A stretch of 64,000 nt of DNA from Fimbriiglobus ruber (GCF_002197845.1 NZ_NIDE01000014.1:372001-436000); one strand, 5' to 3'; counted from the stretch's first letter, positions 16,369 to 24,457 are shown. Notes: a model not told the origin generated them from the sequence alone. Made by a program: numbers and translations.

Positions 16369-17520
16369 CACAAGTCGGCCTTGAGCAACCAGGCCTGGAT
16401 AGCGGAGGATAGATCCTTCACCGATCCGTCTGCGGGAGGGCAAGGATGCGTCCCCAATATTCGTTTCCCGAACCCGTGGTCCAAGCGATCGCGGACGCGC
16501 GCTATCGGCACCCGGACCCGCGTGTCCAAGAGCGGATGGAGATTCTCTGGCTCAAGACCCGGAACGTGACGCACAGTCGGATCGCGGAGTTGGCCAACGT
16601 GTCGCGCTCCACGGTGCAGCGGACCCTGCGGATCTATGCGGCGAAGGGTCTGGATGGGGTCCGATCGTTCGGCTGGAAGGGCCAACCCAGTGCGCTGACA
16701 CCGCATCACGGGACGATCGAAGACGCGTTTCGCCGGCACCCGCCGCACACGGCCCACGAGGCGGCGCGGCGGATCGAGGACCTGACGGGCGTCCGACGCA
16801 AGGCGTCGCGGGTGCGCCAGTTCTTGAAAGAGGATCTGGGGATGAAATGCCTGAAGGTGGCACCCATCCCGGTGCCGCCCAAGAAAACGGTCGACGAACA
16901 CGCCCGCACGCAGGCGGATTTTTTAAAAGACGGAACTGGAACCGAAGTTGGCGGAAGCCCGCGACGGTAAGCGGACGGTGTACTTCGTGGACGCGTCGCA
17001 CTTCGTCTTGGCGTCGTTCCTGGGGTGGGTGTGGTGCTTCGTCCGGTTACATGTCCGGGCCGCGTCGGGACGGCAGAGGTACAACGTGCTGGGTGCGCTG
17101 AACGCGGTCACGCACGAGCTGGTGACAGAAATCAACACGACGTACATCACGGCCACCTCGGTGTGTGCGTTGCTCCGCAAGATCGCGGCCCTCGGTGGGT
17201 CATTGCCGATCACGCTGGTACTCGACAACGCCCGCTACCAGCGGTGCGCGCTGGTGGAGCACACGGCCAAGGCACTCGGGATCGAGTTGTTGTTCCTGCC
17301 GTCGTATTCGCCGAACCTGAACTTGATCGAGCGACTCTGGAAGTTCGTGAAGAAGGAGGCGTTGAACAGCCGCCACCATCAGGACTTCAAGAAGTTCCAG
17401 GAGGCCATCGACCATTGCTTGGCGGATCTGCCGACGAAACACCGAGAGAAACTGGCGACCCTGATGACCCACAAATTCCAGACGTGGGACAATGTGTCAC
17501 TCCTGGACGCGTAAAGTATA
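16345..17520 (+). mobile_element. IS630-family insertion sequence
   Basis: A body of about 1172 bp (16347-17518) is flanked by TA at 16345-16346 and 17519-17520, the standard IS630/Tc1 target duplication. Both ends carry agtgacac exactly 17 nt inside the TA (16364-16371, and inverted at 17494-17501). The rest of the terminal repeats match weakly. The element encodes one transposase split over two frames. It sits in the stop codon of the upstream esterase gene. Confidence 0.85.
16446..17514 (+). CDS. IS630-family transposase, two overlapping frames
   Basis: The first frame (16446-16970) encodes a helix-turn-helix DNA-binding half (IAELANVSRSTVQRTLR). The second, open from 16927 to the stop at 17512-17514, encodes the DDE catalytic half: VYFVDASHFV, LVLDNARYQ and NLIERLWKFVK carry the two aspartates and the glutamate. 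Joining them needs a net +1 shift near the T6A4 run at 16919-16928, giving ADFLK-TELEPKLAEARDGK as in intact relatives. Many IS630-group elements express their transposase by programmed frameshifting at such runs. A simple indel that kills the gene is the alternative. Confidence 0.85.
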
Positions 17521-17556
17521 ACGTAGTCGTGGCGGCCGGAAGAAGTATCCTTTCTG

Positions 17557-17584
17557 GAAGGGCGGGCCGACGTGCCCGCCCTTC
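17557..17584 (+). terminator. Rho-independent-type hairpin
   Basis: A perfect 11-bp stem (gaagggcgggc at 17557-17567 with its complement at 17574-17584) around a 6-nt loop, followed by ttcag. Before the IS630 insertion it lay about 36 bp after the esterase stop codon and was probably that gene's terminator. It is now separated from the gene by the element. Confidence 0.6.
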
Positions 17585-17604
17585 TTCAGTTGAGGAGAAC
17601 GCCT

Positions 17605-18003
17605 GTGCCGACCGGCCCCGAGATCATCCTGACGTTGAAGGTGTTGGTGACCGCGGTCACGGTCCTGTTCGCCGCGTCCCTGTGGGCGATCGCGACCGGC
17701 CGGCGCAAGCTGCACGGGCGGATCAACACCGTCTTTTTCGTTCTCACCCTCACCACCGTCCTCGGTTTCGAGTTGCTCATCCGGCTCGGGACGGACATCA
17801 CCTCGCAGTTCTCGGACGAGGCCAAGCGGGCGCTGACCATTCACCTCTATTTCGCCGTCCCGTCCGCCCTGCTGTTGCCGGTCCAGTTGTACACCGGCGT
17901 CACCCACCGCCGCTCGTTCCATATCGCGGTCGGAACACTGTTCCTGATCTTGTGGACGGGGACGTTCGTGACCGGGCTGTTTTTCCTGCCGCACGGCGGC
18001 TAA
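17605..18003 (+). CDS. DUF420 family membrane protein
   Basis: A protein of 132 residues with four hydrophobic helices. From its length and pattern it belongs to the DUF420 group, small membrane proteins often found near respiratory genes. Polar residues typical of the group include the histidines in KLHGRINT, TIHLYF and RSFHIAVG. The GTG start at 17605 follows a GAGGAG site at 17592. Its stop is 12 bp before scpB, so the two are probably co-transcribed. The function is not established. Confidence 0.8.
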   Translation: MPTGPEIILTLKVLVTAVTVLFAASLWAIATGRRKLHGRINTVFFVLTLTTVLGFELLIRLGTDITSQFSDEAKRALTIHLYFAVPSALLLPVQLYTGVTHRRSFHIAVGTLFLILWTGTFVTGLFFLPHGG

Positions 18004-18012
18004 TCTGCCGGA

Positions 18013-18819
18013 ATGCCGCCCGACCCGCCCGACGAACCGTCCACCGATCCGGTCGAGCCGGATATCGAGTCGTCGCTCGCGCTCAGTCGTGCGGCGGCCG
18101 CACGGCTGGGCCAGATCGAGTGGCAACTCGAAACCGAGCCCGGACTCGAATTTGAACCGGCCCCCAACCCGGCCGCTCCGAGTCCGGCCGCAACGCCAGT
18201 ACCCGACTTGCCTGCGCCCGACGCGCCGGTCCCGAGTCGGCCGACGGCCGAACCCGCGCGGCCGCGGCTGTCATTTTTCCCGAGTCGGACGGCGGAGTCG
18301 GAAGCCCCGCCACCACCGGACCGTATTCTGGAAGCTCTCTTATTCGTCGGCGGCCCGCCCCTGACGCCGGACGCGGTTGCGGTCGCCGTCCGCGGACTGA
18401 CGTCGGACCAGGTTCGCGAAGCCGTCGACCGACTGAACAAGGCGTACCGCGTCCAGAACCGCCCGTACACGATTCAACCACGGGACGGCGGTTACGTGCT
18501 GGTGGTGAAGCCGGCGTATCGGGGTGTGAAAGAGAAGCTGTTCGGCGGCCCGCGGGAGGCCCGACTCGGCCAGCCGGCGCTCGACGTGTTGAGCCTCGTC
18601 GCGTACCGCCAGCCGATCACCAAGGCGGACGTGGACGCGCTGCGGGGGGCGGACTCGGCGACGGTCCTGCGGCAACTCGTGCGGCTCGGCCTGATCGCGG
18701 TCGCCCGCCGCGGCGAGGCCGGCGCCCGCGAGATCTGCTATGGCACCACTTCGCGATTTCTTGACCTGTTCAACCTGTCCGGCCTCGACGACCTGCCCCG
18801 GCTCGTGGACGCGAAGTGA
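18013..18819 (+). CDS. scpB: Segregation and condensation protein B
   Basis: ScpB joins ScpA and SMC in the bacterial condensin that compacts and separates chromosomes. The protein has 268 residues. About the first 100 are a proline- and acid-rich disordered extension. Two winged-helix domains follow: ILEALLFVGGPPLTPDAVAVAV and then PALDVLSLVAYRQPITKADVDALRG with the conserved VLRQLVRLGLI. The C-terminus is FLDLFNLSGLDDLPRL. Its last 51 codons are repeated at 21165-21320 with only synonymous differences. No scpA lies nearby. Confidence 0.9.
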   Translation: MPPDPPDEPSTDPVEPDIESSLALSRAAAARLGQIEWQLETEPGLEFEPAPNPAAPSPAATPVPDLPAPDAPVPSRPTAEPARPRLSFFPSRTAESEAPPPPDRILEALLFVGGPPLTPDAVAVAVRGLTSDQVREAVDRLNKAYRVQNRPYTIQPRDGGYVLVVKPAYRGVKEKLFGGPREARLGQPALDVLSLVAYRQPITKADVDALRGADSATVLRQLVRLGLIAVARRGEAGAREICYGTTSRFLDLFNLSGLDDLPRLVDAK

Positions 18820-18822
18820 CAG
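18667..18822 (+). repeat. Direct repeat, copy 1: 3' end of scpB
   Basis: These 156 bp cover the last 50 codons of scpB, the stop codon and cag. Copy 2 lies at 21165-21320 in the same orientation. The copies differ at five positions (TAT/TAC, CGA/CGG, TTT/TTC, CTT/CTC, CGG/CGA), all synonymous. The flanks differ completely. The repeats bracket the ATPase-HNH module. Confidence 0.95.
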
Positions 18823-18915
18823 GGCTCCGCGAAGGAGAGACACGCGGCCCCCAATCTCCGTCGGTGCCCGTGCCGCGCACGGTCTCGGCCGGCCCAAACC
18901 GTGTGACCGGAGAAC

Positions 18916-18993
18916 ATGAGCGACACTCGCGAATGTAAGATGTCAGGAAGGGCAGACAGCAATGGATCTTGTTTCACGGGTGTGTCGGCGTGA
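18916..18993 (+). CDS. Possible 25-residue leader ORF
   Basis: An ATG at 18916 follows GGAG at 18909 and opens a 25-codon frame (starting MSDTRECK) that ends in TGA at 18991. It lies inside the duplicated scpB bracket and just ahead of the palindrome and the ATPase gene. No family is recognisable. It may be chance, since frames this short are common. Confidence 0.2.
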   Translation: MSDTRECKMSGRADSNGSCFTGVSA

Positions 18994-19005
18994 ACCGAGT
19001 TCGGC

Positions 19006-19021
19006 GACAGGTTAACCTGTC
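19006..19021. promoter_or_regulatory. Perfect 16-bp palindrome, candidate operator
   Basis: The sequence gacaggttaacctgtc is a perfect palindrome ending 11 bp before the ATPase start codon and next to its GGGAG ribosome site. Its position would let a bound repressor block transcription or translation of the ATPase-HNH pair. No regulator gene is present in the module, so the binder would be host-encoded or one of the two proteins. Confidence 0.45.
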
Positions 19022-19032
19022 TGGGAGATGGG

Positions 19033-20286
19033 ATGTACATCCGGCAACTTAGCCTAAACAGAATAAGAACATTCGTTCGCAACACGTTTAAATTCGTGTA
19101 TCCCGACCAGACCTCCGGGCCGGGGGCCAACGGTGCGTCAGTCAACGGGGTCTTGCGACCGCGGCTACCGAATGTGAACCTACTGGTCGGCGAAAACGGT
19201 TCGGGGAAGAGTACCGTACTCCAGGCGATCGCGCTGACGACCCTCGGGCCTGCCGCACAGGACGCGAAATTGCCGGTACGGCCGCTGGCCCGGTTCGACG
19301 AACCGGGCAAACTGAGTTCGCACAAATCGACGATGGAAGCCCAGTTATTGCTACACGAACAAGATGGCACGACCACGGAGATCGAATCGCGCCTTGAGGT
19401 GTGGGGCCGCGGCGAACTTGAAGGGCTGCGATACCGCGGAAAGGACAAGCGGGCCTGGGCTCCCGTTTTCTCGTCCGAAAACGAGGCTTTCTTTTGCGTC
19501 GCCTACGGGGCCACCCGCCGGATCGACGCCGGCGAGAGCGCGGAACGCGGAGCCCCGCCCAAGTCATCCTTTCTGCGTGCCCAACGTATGCAGAGCATCT
19601 TCCAGGATTCTTATTCGCTCTTCCCGCTCCCCTGGTGGTTGCCGAATCTGCAGGCCGGCGAGCCGGATCGCTATTCCCAGGTGATCGACCTGATGAACCA
19701 ACTGCTTAAACCGGCCGAGTACCGTTTTACCGGCGAACGGAAGGGACAGGAGTACCTGTTCGAACGCGGCTCGACCCGCGTGCCGCTGCCGAGCCTGTCC
19801 GACGGCTATCGCGCCTTCATCGCCTGGGTCGCGGACCTGCTCTATCACGTCTGCCACGGATGTCCGCCGGGCAAGTCCCTGGTGGAAAGCCGGGGCGTCG
19901 TCCTCGTCGACGAAATTGATCTGCACTTGCACCCCCGTTGGCAGATGCAAGTCGTCGAGACGGTGGCCAACACATTTCCGCGGATGCAATTCTTTTTTAC
20001 GTCCCACAGCCCGCTCGTCGCGGGGAGCCTCGAGTGGATGAACATTATCGCGCTCAAGAACCAAGAGGGGACGAATCGGACGGCGGTCGAGCGGTTCAAG
20101 CGCAGCATTCATGGGCTCGACGCGGACCAGATTCTGCTGTCCGAGTTCTTCGGCCTGACGACCACGAGAGCACCCGGGAAGGTCCGTCAACTCGAGGAGC
20201 TGAGCCGGCGCGCGCGGCACGGCGACGAGCAGGCCGCCCGCGAGATCATTCTGGCCATGGCCCGGGGGACGGAGGCCGTGCAATGA
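19033..20286 (+). CDS. SMC/RecF-like AAA ATPase of a Septu-like defence pair (PtuA-like)
   Basis: An ABC/SMC-type ATPase of 417 residues. It has Walker A GENGSGKST (53-61), a signature-like LSDGYR (255-260), Walker B VVLVDEIDLHLHP (289-301) and the switch histidine in TSHSP (323-327). The N-terminus YIRQLSLNRIRTF is typical of RecF-like overcoming-lysogenization and Septu ATPases. GGGAG precedes the ATG. The stop overlaps the HNH gene start by 4 bp (ATGA), so the two are translationally coupled. The architecture matches PtuA of Septu and of retron-associated effectors, where the ATPase controls an HNH nuclease during phage attack. A defence role here is inference. No reverse transcriptase or retron RNA was found. 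Confidence 0.8.
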   Translation: MYIRQLSLNRIRTFVRNTFKFVYPDQTSGPGANGASVNGVLRPRLPNVNLLVGENGSGKSTVLQAIALTTLGPAAQDAKLPVRPLARFDEPGKLSSHKSTMEAQLLLHEQDGTTTEIESRLEVWGRGELEGLRYRGKDKRAWAPVFSSENEAFFCVAYGATRRIDAGESAERGAPPKSSFLRAQRMQSIFQDSYSLFPLPWWLPNLQAGEPDRYSQVIDLMNQLLKPAEYRFTGERKGQEYLFERGSTRVPLPSLSDGYRAFIAWVADLLYHVCHGCPPGKSLVESRGVVLVDEIDLHLHPRWQMQVVETVANTFPRMQFFFTSHSPLVAGSLEWMNIIALKNQEGTNRTAVERFKRSIHGLDADQILLSEFFGLTTTRAPGKVRQLEELSRRARHGDEQAAREIILAMARGTEAVQ

Positions 20287-21161
20287 TTCGGGTGGGCATC
20301 GCCCGGAAGGAACTTCGGAGACGGATCAAAGCGATCAAGCAAACTTGGTTTACAAGAGCGAACGCGGCACTGACCGCATTGCCCGCGGTCCCCCGGTCGA
20401 GCGATTTCCCACGGCTCTGGAGCGAGATCAAGGACGTCTATATCGATCTGCAGCATTCCAAGTGTGGCTTCTGCGAAAAGCCGCTCGAAGGCCGGATCGA
20501 GCAGGACGTTGAACACTTCCGGCCCAAAGCAGGCGTGGACCCTTGGGAGCCGCCGCCCGATCTGGTGGCCGCAGGGCTTCCCCTTTCGCAACCGGCCGAC
20601 GGGGGCAAAGAGCCCGGCTACGCGTTCCTCGCGTTCGACCCGCTGAACTATGTCGCCGCCTGCAAGAACTGCAATACGATCTTCAAAGGCAACCTCTTTC
20701 CGATCGCCGGAGCGCGCAAATCCAGGGCGAAGAAACCACCCGCGAACGTCCACGAACTGCCGTACCTGATCTACCCGATAGGTGATCGCGACAAACCCGA
20801 AGACCTGATCAGTTTTTACGGCGCGGTGCCCCGGCCCGCGGTCGCAAGCGGCCACGACCGTTTTCGGGCGCTGGTTACCATCGCCGTTTTCAAATTGGAC
20901 GATCCGGTGGAGCGGCGGGTGTTCTATGAAGGTCGAGCCCGGCAGATCCAGTTACTGTTCCTGAATCTGACGACCCTGGACGACAGCGCGGATGCAGTCC
21001 TGGTAGCCGCGGCCGCGGCCAACGTGAATCGCATGTTGCAAGATCGCGAACCGTTTGCGAACTGCCTACGCTGTTTTCACCGGCTGTATCAGCGGTCGCG
21101 CGCCGAGGCCACGCAAATCTACACGGACCTGACCACGCTTCTGGACACGATTTCACCCTGA
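20283..21161 (+). CDS. HNH endonuclease of a Septu-like defence pair (PtuB-like)
   Basis: A protein of 292 residues with an HNH zinc-finger nuclease. Zinc-pair cysteines C61 and C64 are in CGFCEKPLEG. EHFRPK (residues 77-82) holds the catalytic histidine. The second pair, C127 and C130, with Asn131, lies in CKNCNTIFKGN. This layout is that of the HNH family paired with ATPases in Septu and type I retron effectors. The rest is helical. The ATG overlaps the ATPase stop, and the gene ends 3 bp before the second scpB-like repeat. The target (DNA or RNA) cannot be read from the sequence. Confidence 0.8.
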   Translation: MIRVGIARKELRRRIKAIKQTWFTRANAALTALPAVPRSSDFPRLWSEIKDVYIDLQHSKCGFCEKPLEGRIEQDVEHFRPKAGVDPWEPPPDLVAAGLPLSQPADGGKEPGYAFLAFDPLNYVAACKNCNTIFKGNLFPIAGARKSRAKKPPANVHELPYLIYPIGDRDKPEDLISFYGAVPRPAVASGHDRFRALVTIAVFKLDDPVERRVFYEGRARQIQLLFLNLTTLDDSADAVLVAAAAANVNRMLQDREPFANCLRCFHRLYQRSRAEATQIYTDLTTLLDTISP

Positions 21162-21164
21162 ACA

Positions 21165-21320
21165 CTGCGGCAACTCGTGCGGCTCGGCCTGATCGCGGTC
21201 GCCCGCCGCGGCGAGGCCGGCGCCCGCGAGATCTGCTACGGCACCACTTCGCGGTTCCTCGACCTGTTCAACCTGTCCGGCCTCGACGACCTGCCCCGAC
21301 TCGTGGACGCGAAGTGACAG
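21165..21320 (+). pseudogene. scpB: Direct repeat, copy 2: orphan scpB 3' end
   Basis: This is a second copy of the last 50 codons, stop and three following bases of scpB, without any start codon. It is 151/156 identical to copy 1 and encodes the identical peptide from LRQLVRLGLI to PRLVDAK. It is either the original end of scpB displaced by an incoming element, or a remnant from an earlier event. Confidence 0.9.
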
Positions 21321-21431
21321 ATCCTGGTTCGACACTTACGCGCATAAAATGACGTGCGCAGGCTGTTTTTCGCCGACACCTCTTGTCGGACATGTATCCG
21401 CTCTACCCACTCCCTTGTTCGGCGAGATGCG

Positions 21432-21779
21432 ATGGACGCGAAGACCCGCCGACAGTTGCTTCGGGAATCCGACTTCGGTCGCCAGTTCGGCTGGGCGGTC
21501 GAGTGGAACGGCCGCGTAATCGCGCGGCTAGAAGACCCCGTGTGGGATTCGGACTCTCAGTTCTGGCACAGCTACGAATTGGTTCCCGCGACCGACGAGC
21601 CCGCCGAGCGTGCGTCGCTGTTCGACCCGGAGTTTTGGGAAACACACCTGGAGGAGTTGACGTACCGTAATCTGCGGTTGGGTGAAGTCGCGACATTTGC
21701 CTTCCCCGGCATTCGAATCTTCGATAAGCAAGGCCGGGTGAGGATGCGCGGGCTGTATCTAACGGAGGATGACAAGTAG
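21432..21779 (+). CDS. Hypothetical protein
   Basis: A protein of 115 residues starting MDAKTRRQLLRESDFGRQFGWAVEW. It has a mixed strand/helix pattern and repeated aromatic residues (FWHSYEL, FWETHLEEL), and ends in LYLTEDDK. I do not recognise a family. It lies between the displaced scpB end and a decayed ATPase fragment, so it could be cargo of the same hotspot. The ATG at 21432 is preferred to the longer frame from 21354, whose first residues look non-coding. Confidence 0.5.
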   Translation: MDAKTRRQLLRESDFGRQFGWAVEWNGRVIARLEDPVWDSDSQFWHSYELVPATDEPAERASLFDPEFWETHLEELTYRNLRLGEVATFAFPGIRIFDKQGRVRMRGLYLTEDDK

Positions 21780-21944
21780 CGGCGAACCGTCGGTGTTTCT
21801 CGCCCGGGGAGGCGGTACCGACCGAAGTCGCAGGAGCGGGGACGCCGAACAAGGTTAACATGTGAACGTTGCAGCAGACCCCAGCACGTGGTGGCTCCAC
21901 AGGGGGGGAGTGGTCCGAGCGGCGGGGCTGCTGAGCTTGGGCGT

Positions 21945-22028
21945 TGGCTGTCGAATCTGCGGATCGGCGAGCCGGATCGCTATTCTTGGGTAATCGACCT
22001 GATGAACCCATTGCTCGGACCGGCCGAT
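21945..22028 (+). pseudogene. Fragment of a second PtuA-like ATPase
   Basis: These 84 bp encode WLSNLRIGEPDRYSWVIDLM and eight more residues. They match residues 202-229 of the ATPase at 19033-20286 with 21 of 28 residues and 69 of 84 bases identical by hand count. No flanking homology is visible. A diverged relative of the same ATPase therefore once stood here. Confidence 0.8.
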
Positions 22029-22030
22029 CC

Positions 22031-22149
22031 TAAAACGGGGATTTCAGCGCAATAAATGCAAAAAATGCTTCACGCCGGCCAAGGCTCGGCAGTCGCGAGA
22101 CGCGCCCGTCCCAAAACGGGGGTTTCAGCGCAATAAATGCAAAAAATGC
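22031..22149 (+). repeat. Pair of 38-bp direct repeats 81 bp apart
   Basis: Copies at 22031-22068 and 22112-22149 differ at a couple of bases. In one frame each reads KRGFQRNKCKKC, like half of a transposase zinc ribbon, with 43 bp between. With the ATPase fragment just upstream and no gene here, the 21780-22171 gap looks like decayed mobile DNA. Two copies are too few to call a CRISPR. Confidence 0.6.
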
Positions 22150-22171
22150 GTACCCACCTCACCAGCAATAC

Positions 22172-24346
22172 CTACCGCGCCTTGAGAGCGGCTTCAAACG
22201 ACACGTCGAACGCCTTCAATTGCGGCAGGCGGGAAATCTCGGTGGCCGCCGTGCGGACGTCGGCCTCGCTGCCGGCGGAGAGGTTGATGGTCATCGACCC
22301 CGTGCCGGTCCGCTTGATATCGGTTACGATCGCCCACCCGTAACTCGCGTTCCGGATCAGGGCATCGATCGCCATCGTGCTGGTTTGCACCGGGGCCGCG
22401 GGCTCGCGGGCGGCGAGGTTGAACCGCAGCGGCGGCACTTGCATCGGGGCCGGATCCGGAGCCGGGGGGCGGGCGGCAATCGTGACCGGGGCACTCGTCG
22501 GGGCCGCAGCGGGAACGGACGCGGCGACGGTCACGACCGTGGCCGCGGCCGGTTCGGTGCGGGCAACCGGGGCGATCGCATTGGCGGGCATGACCGGAGT
22601 GGCGGGCGTGACCGGAGTGGCGGTGGATGCGATGGCGGGCGTGACCGCGGCGAACGCCAGGTTCTGGTTGTCGGCCGCGGTGTCCTTCGACGTCGGCGCG
22701 GCGGGCGACTTCCAAACGGGGTCGGGCACCGCGGCCGGCGGGCGGCCGGGAATCACTTGAATCTTCGGGGTCGCGCCCGGCCCCGGGATAAGCTCCACCG
22801 TGGGCTTCGACCGCGGGGCCGCCGGCGCAGAAGGCGTGGCCGCCGGGGCGGGAGTCACCGACGGCGTGGGCGGAACGACCGAGGCAGATGGCGGGGCGGG
22901 CGGCTTCAACGATACGGGCTTAAACGAGAGCGGTTGCTCGCCCGTGACTGGGACCGCAGCAGACGGAGTCCACGGAGCCAGTGCCGGAGGCGTCGCCTTT
23001 GGGGTGGCCGGAACGGGTGCCGGCGGTGCCGATACCTGCTCCTTCGCCGCGGGCTTCGGAGCGGGCGGTGTCAGCGCGCTTTCTACCGGGGTGGCCGTCG
23101 GCTTCGACGCCACGGGTGTAAACGTCAGTGCCTCGTCGCCAGAGACCTTGGCCGAGTTCCACGTCGGGCTCGCCGGAGGCGTTTGGGCCGCCGGTGTGGG
23201 CGGGGTGGCGGCCGGTTGTCCGGCGGCCGCGGGGGTCATGGTCAGCGTCGGCGGCTTGGCGGGTGTCGTCGTGGCTGCCGGGGACGGTTTGGCCGGCGCG
23301 ACGGCGAGAGGTTGCGGGTCGAACGTCTGGGTGACCGGCGGCGAGAACGTCGACACGAACGGCGACGCCGGCGCGGGTGGAGGTTCGGCCAGCCGCGAGG
23401 ACATCGGTCCGTTCGGAGCCGGACGCGGCTCGGGTTTGGCCGCGGGCGTTACCGGCGTCGGGGCCGAGAGCAGAGTCGGCGTCGGGACCGAGAGTAGAGT
23501 CGACGTCGGGGCCGGGAGCAGCGTTGACGTCGGAGCCGGTGCGGGTGACGAAGGCGCGGGTACCGGCTTGGGGGCGGGCGGCGGCTCGGGCGCGGTGCCC
23601 CGGGTGAGGAGCGGGCGAACGATCGGTTCCGGAGTCGGCTGCGGGCCGACGTACGCAGGCGGCTCGGCCCCCGCGGCCATCCGGGCCGGTGTCGCCGCCA
23701 TTACCGGGAACGCGCCGGGCGTTGCCCCGGTCTGGGCGTACCAGTTGGCCGACCCGCGGGGGTGCTGCCCGCTCGGGGCGTGCGGGTTCGACCCCGGCGT
23801 CGTCGTCCCCCACCCGTACCACCGGTACGCCGGCGGACTCGCCGACACGCCCGGCGAACTGACGGGGGCGTTCGAGTACTCCATCGCCGGCGGGTCGACG
23901 TAAGCGGGGGCGGTCCGGCCCTGAGATGGGGCGGATGACCGGCCGCTGAACAAGCCTTTCATCCCGTCCCACGTGTTCGACAGGAACGACGGCTTGCCGG
24001 CCGACGGCTCGACGATCGCGGCTGTTCGCACCGGCGCGGGTTGCCCCCCGAACGTCCCGTTAGCGGGTTGTGCGGCGGCGGCGTTCGGGTCGTAGGTCGA
24101 TTGCGGCGACGGGACCACCACGCCGGCCTGCCGCGCGTCGTAGGTCGTGCTGTAGTCCGGGGCCGCCCCCCGCGCGAGCGCGGTGATGACCGCCGGGTCG
24201 AACGGCCGCGGCCCTTTCAGTTGGGCGGCCGGCTGCTGGGCGACCGCGGGCGCGATTCCGGAAAGAACGAACAGACCGACCGTCCCGATCACCCGGGACC
24301 GGGTGCCGGGGCGTCGGCGGCGCGTCGCGGCGGGGTGTGTTTGCAC
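22172..24346 (-). CDS. Exported proline/alanine-rich low-complexity protein
   Basis: A protein of 724 residues from a GTG at 24346 with AAGGA upstream. An N-terminal signal peptide (VGLFVLSGIAPAVAQQ) follows a run of arginines. Most of the length is disordered, rich in Pro, Ala, Thr and Val. The last 70 residues are folded: STMAIDALIRNASYGWAIVTDIKR...AATEISRLPQLKAFDVSFEA, which looks like a small alpha-beta domain similar in pattern to BON domains. I do not recognise a function. It follows the glycine-rich and polysaccharide-export genes on the same strand, suggesting an envelope role. Confidence 0.6.
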   Translation of the reverse strand: MQTHPAATRRRRPGTRSRVIGTVGLFVLSGIAPAVAQQPAAQLKGPRPFDPAVITALARGAAPDYSTTYDARQAGVVVPSPQSTYDPNAAAAQPANGTFGGQPAPVRTAAIVEPSAGKPSFLSNTWDGMKGLFSGRSSAPSQGRTAPAYVDPPAMEYSNAPVSSPGVSASPPAYRWYGWGTTTPGSNPHAPSGQHPRGSANWYAQTGATPGAFPVMAATPARMAAGAEPPAYVGPQPTPEPIVRPLLTRGTAPEPPPAPKPVPAPSSPAPAPTSTLLPAPTSTLLSVPTPTLLSAPTPVTPAAKPEPRPAPNGPMSSRLAEPPPAPASPFVSTFSPPVTQTFDPQPLAVAPAKPSPAATTTPAKPPTLTMTPAAAGQPAATPPTPAAQTPPASPTWNSAKVSGDEALTFTPVASKPTATPVESALTPPAPKPAAKEQVSAPPAPVPATPKATPPALAPWTPSAAVPVTGEQPLSFKPVSLKPPAPPSASVVPPTPSVTPAPAATPSAPAAPRSKPTVELIPGPGATPKIQVIPGRPPAAVPDPVWKSPAAPTSKDTAADNQNLAFAAVTPAIASTATPVTPATPVMPANAIAPVARTEPAAATVVTVAASVPAAAPTSAPVTIAARPPAPDPAPMQVPPLRFNLAAREPAAPVQTSTMAIDALIRNASYGWAIVTDIKRTGTGSMTINLSAGSEADVRTAATEISRLPQLKAFDVSFEAALKAR

Positions 24347-24457
24347 GGGTCCGATCCTTCGGGAATGCGAGACCGCCCGGGGCGGCCGTGGAATCCGTTC
24401 CTTCCGAACCCCGTGGTCCGGGTGCGGCGCCAGGGCCGCGCGGGTCGTCTGTCAGCC

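Noticed and set aside
17025-18155. Long plus-strand frame crossing the IS630 end and the DUF420 gene
   Set aside because: It overlaps the transposase DDE half, DUF420 and scpB in another frame and has no domain features.
19033-21161. Full retron (reverse transcriptase plus msr-msd RNA) around the ATPase-HNH pair
   Set aside because: Related effectors occur with retrons, but no reverse-transcriptase motif (such as YADD) or plausible non-coding RNA is present between the scpB repeats.
22031-22149. Possible CRISPR array
   Set aside because: There are only two repeats and one spacer, the repeat is long (38 bp) and codes for a zinc-ribbon-like peptide, and no cas genes lie nearby.
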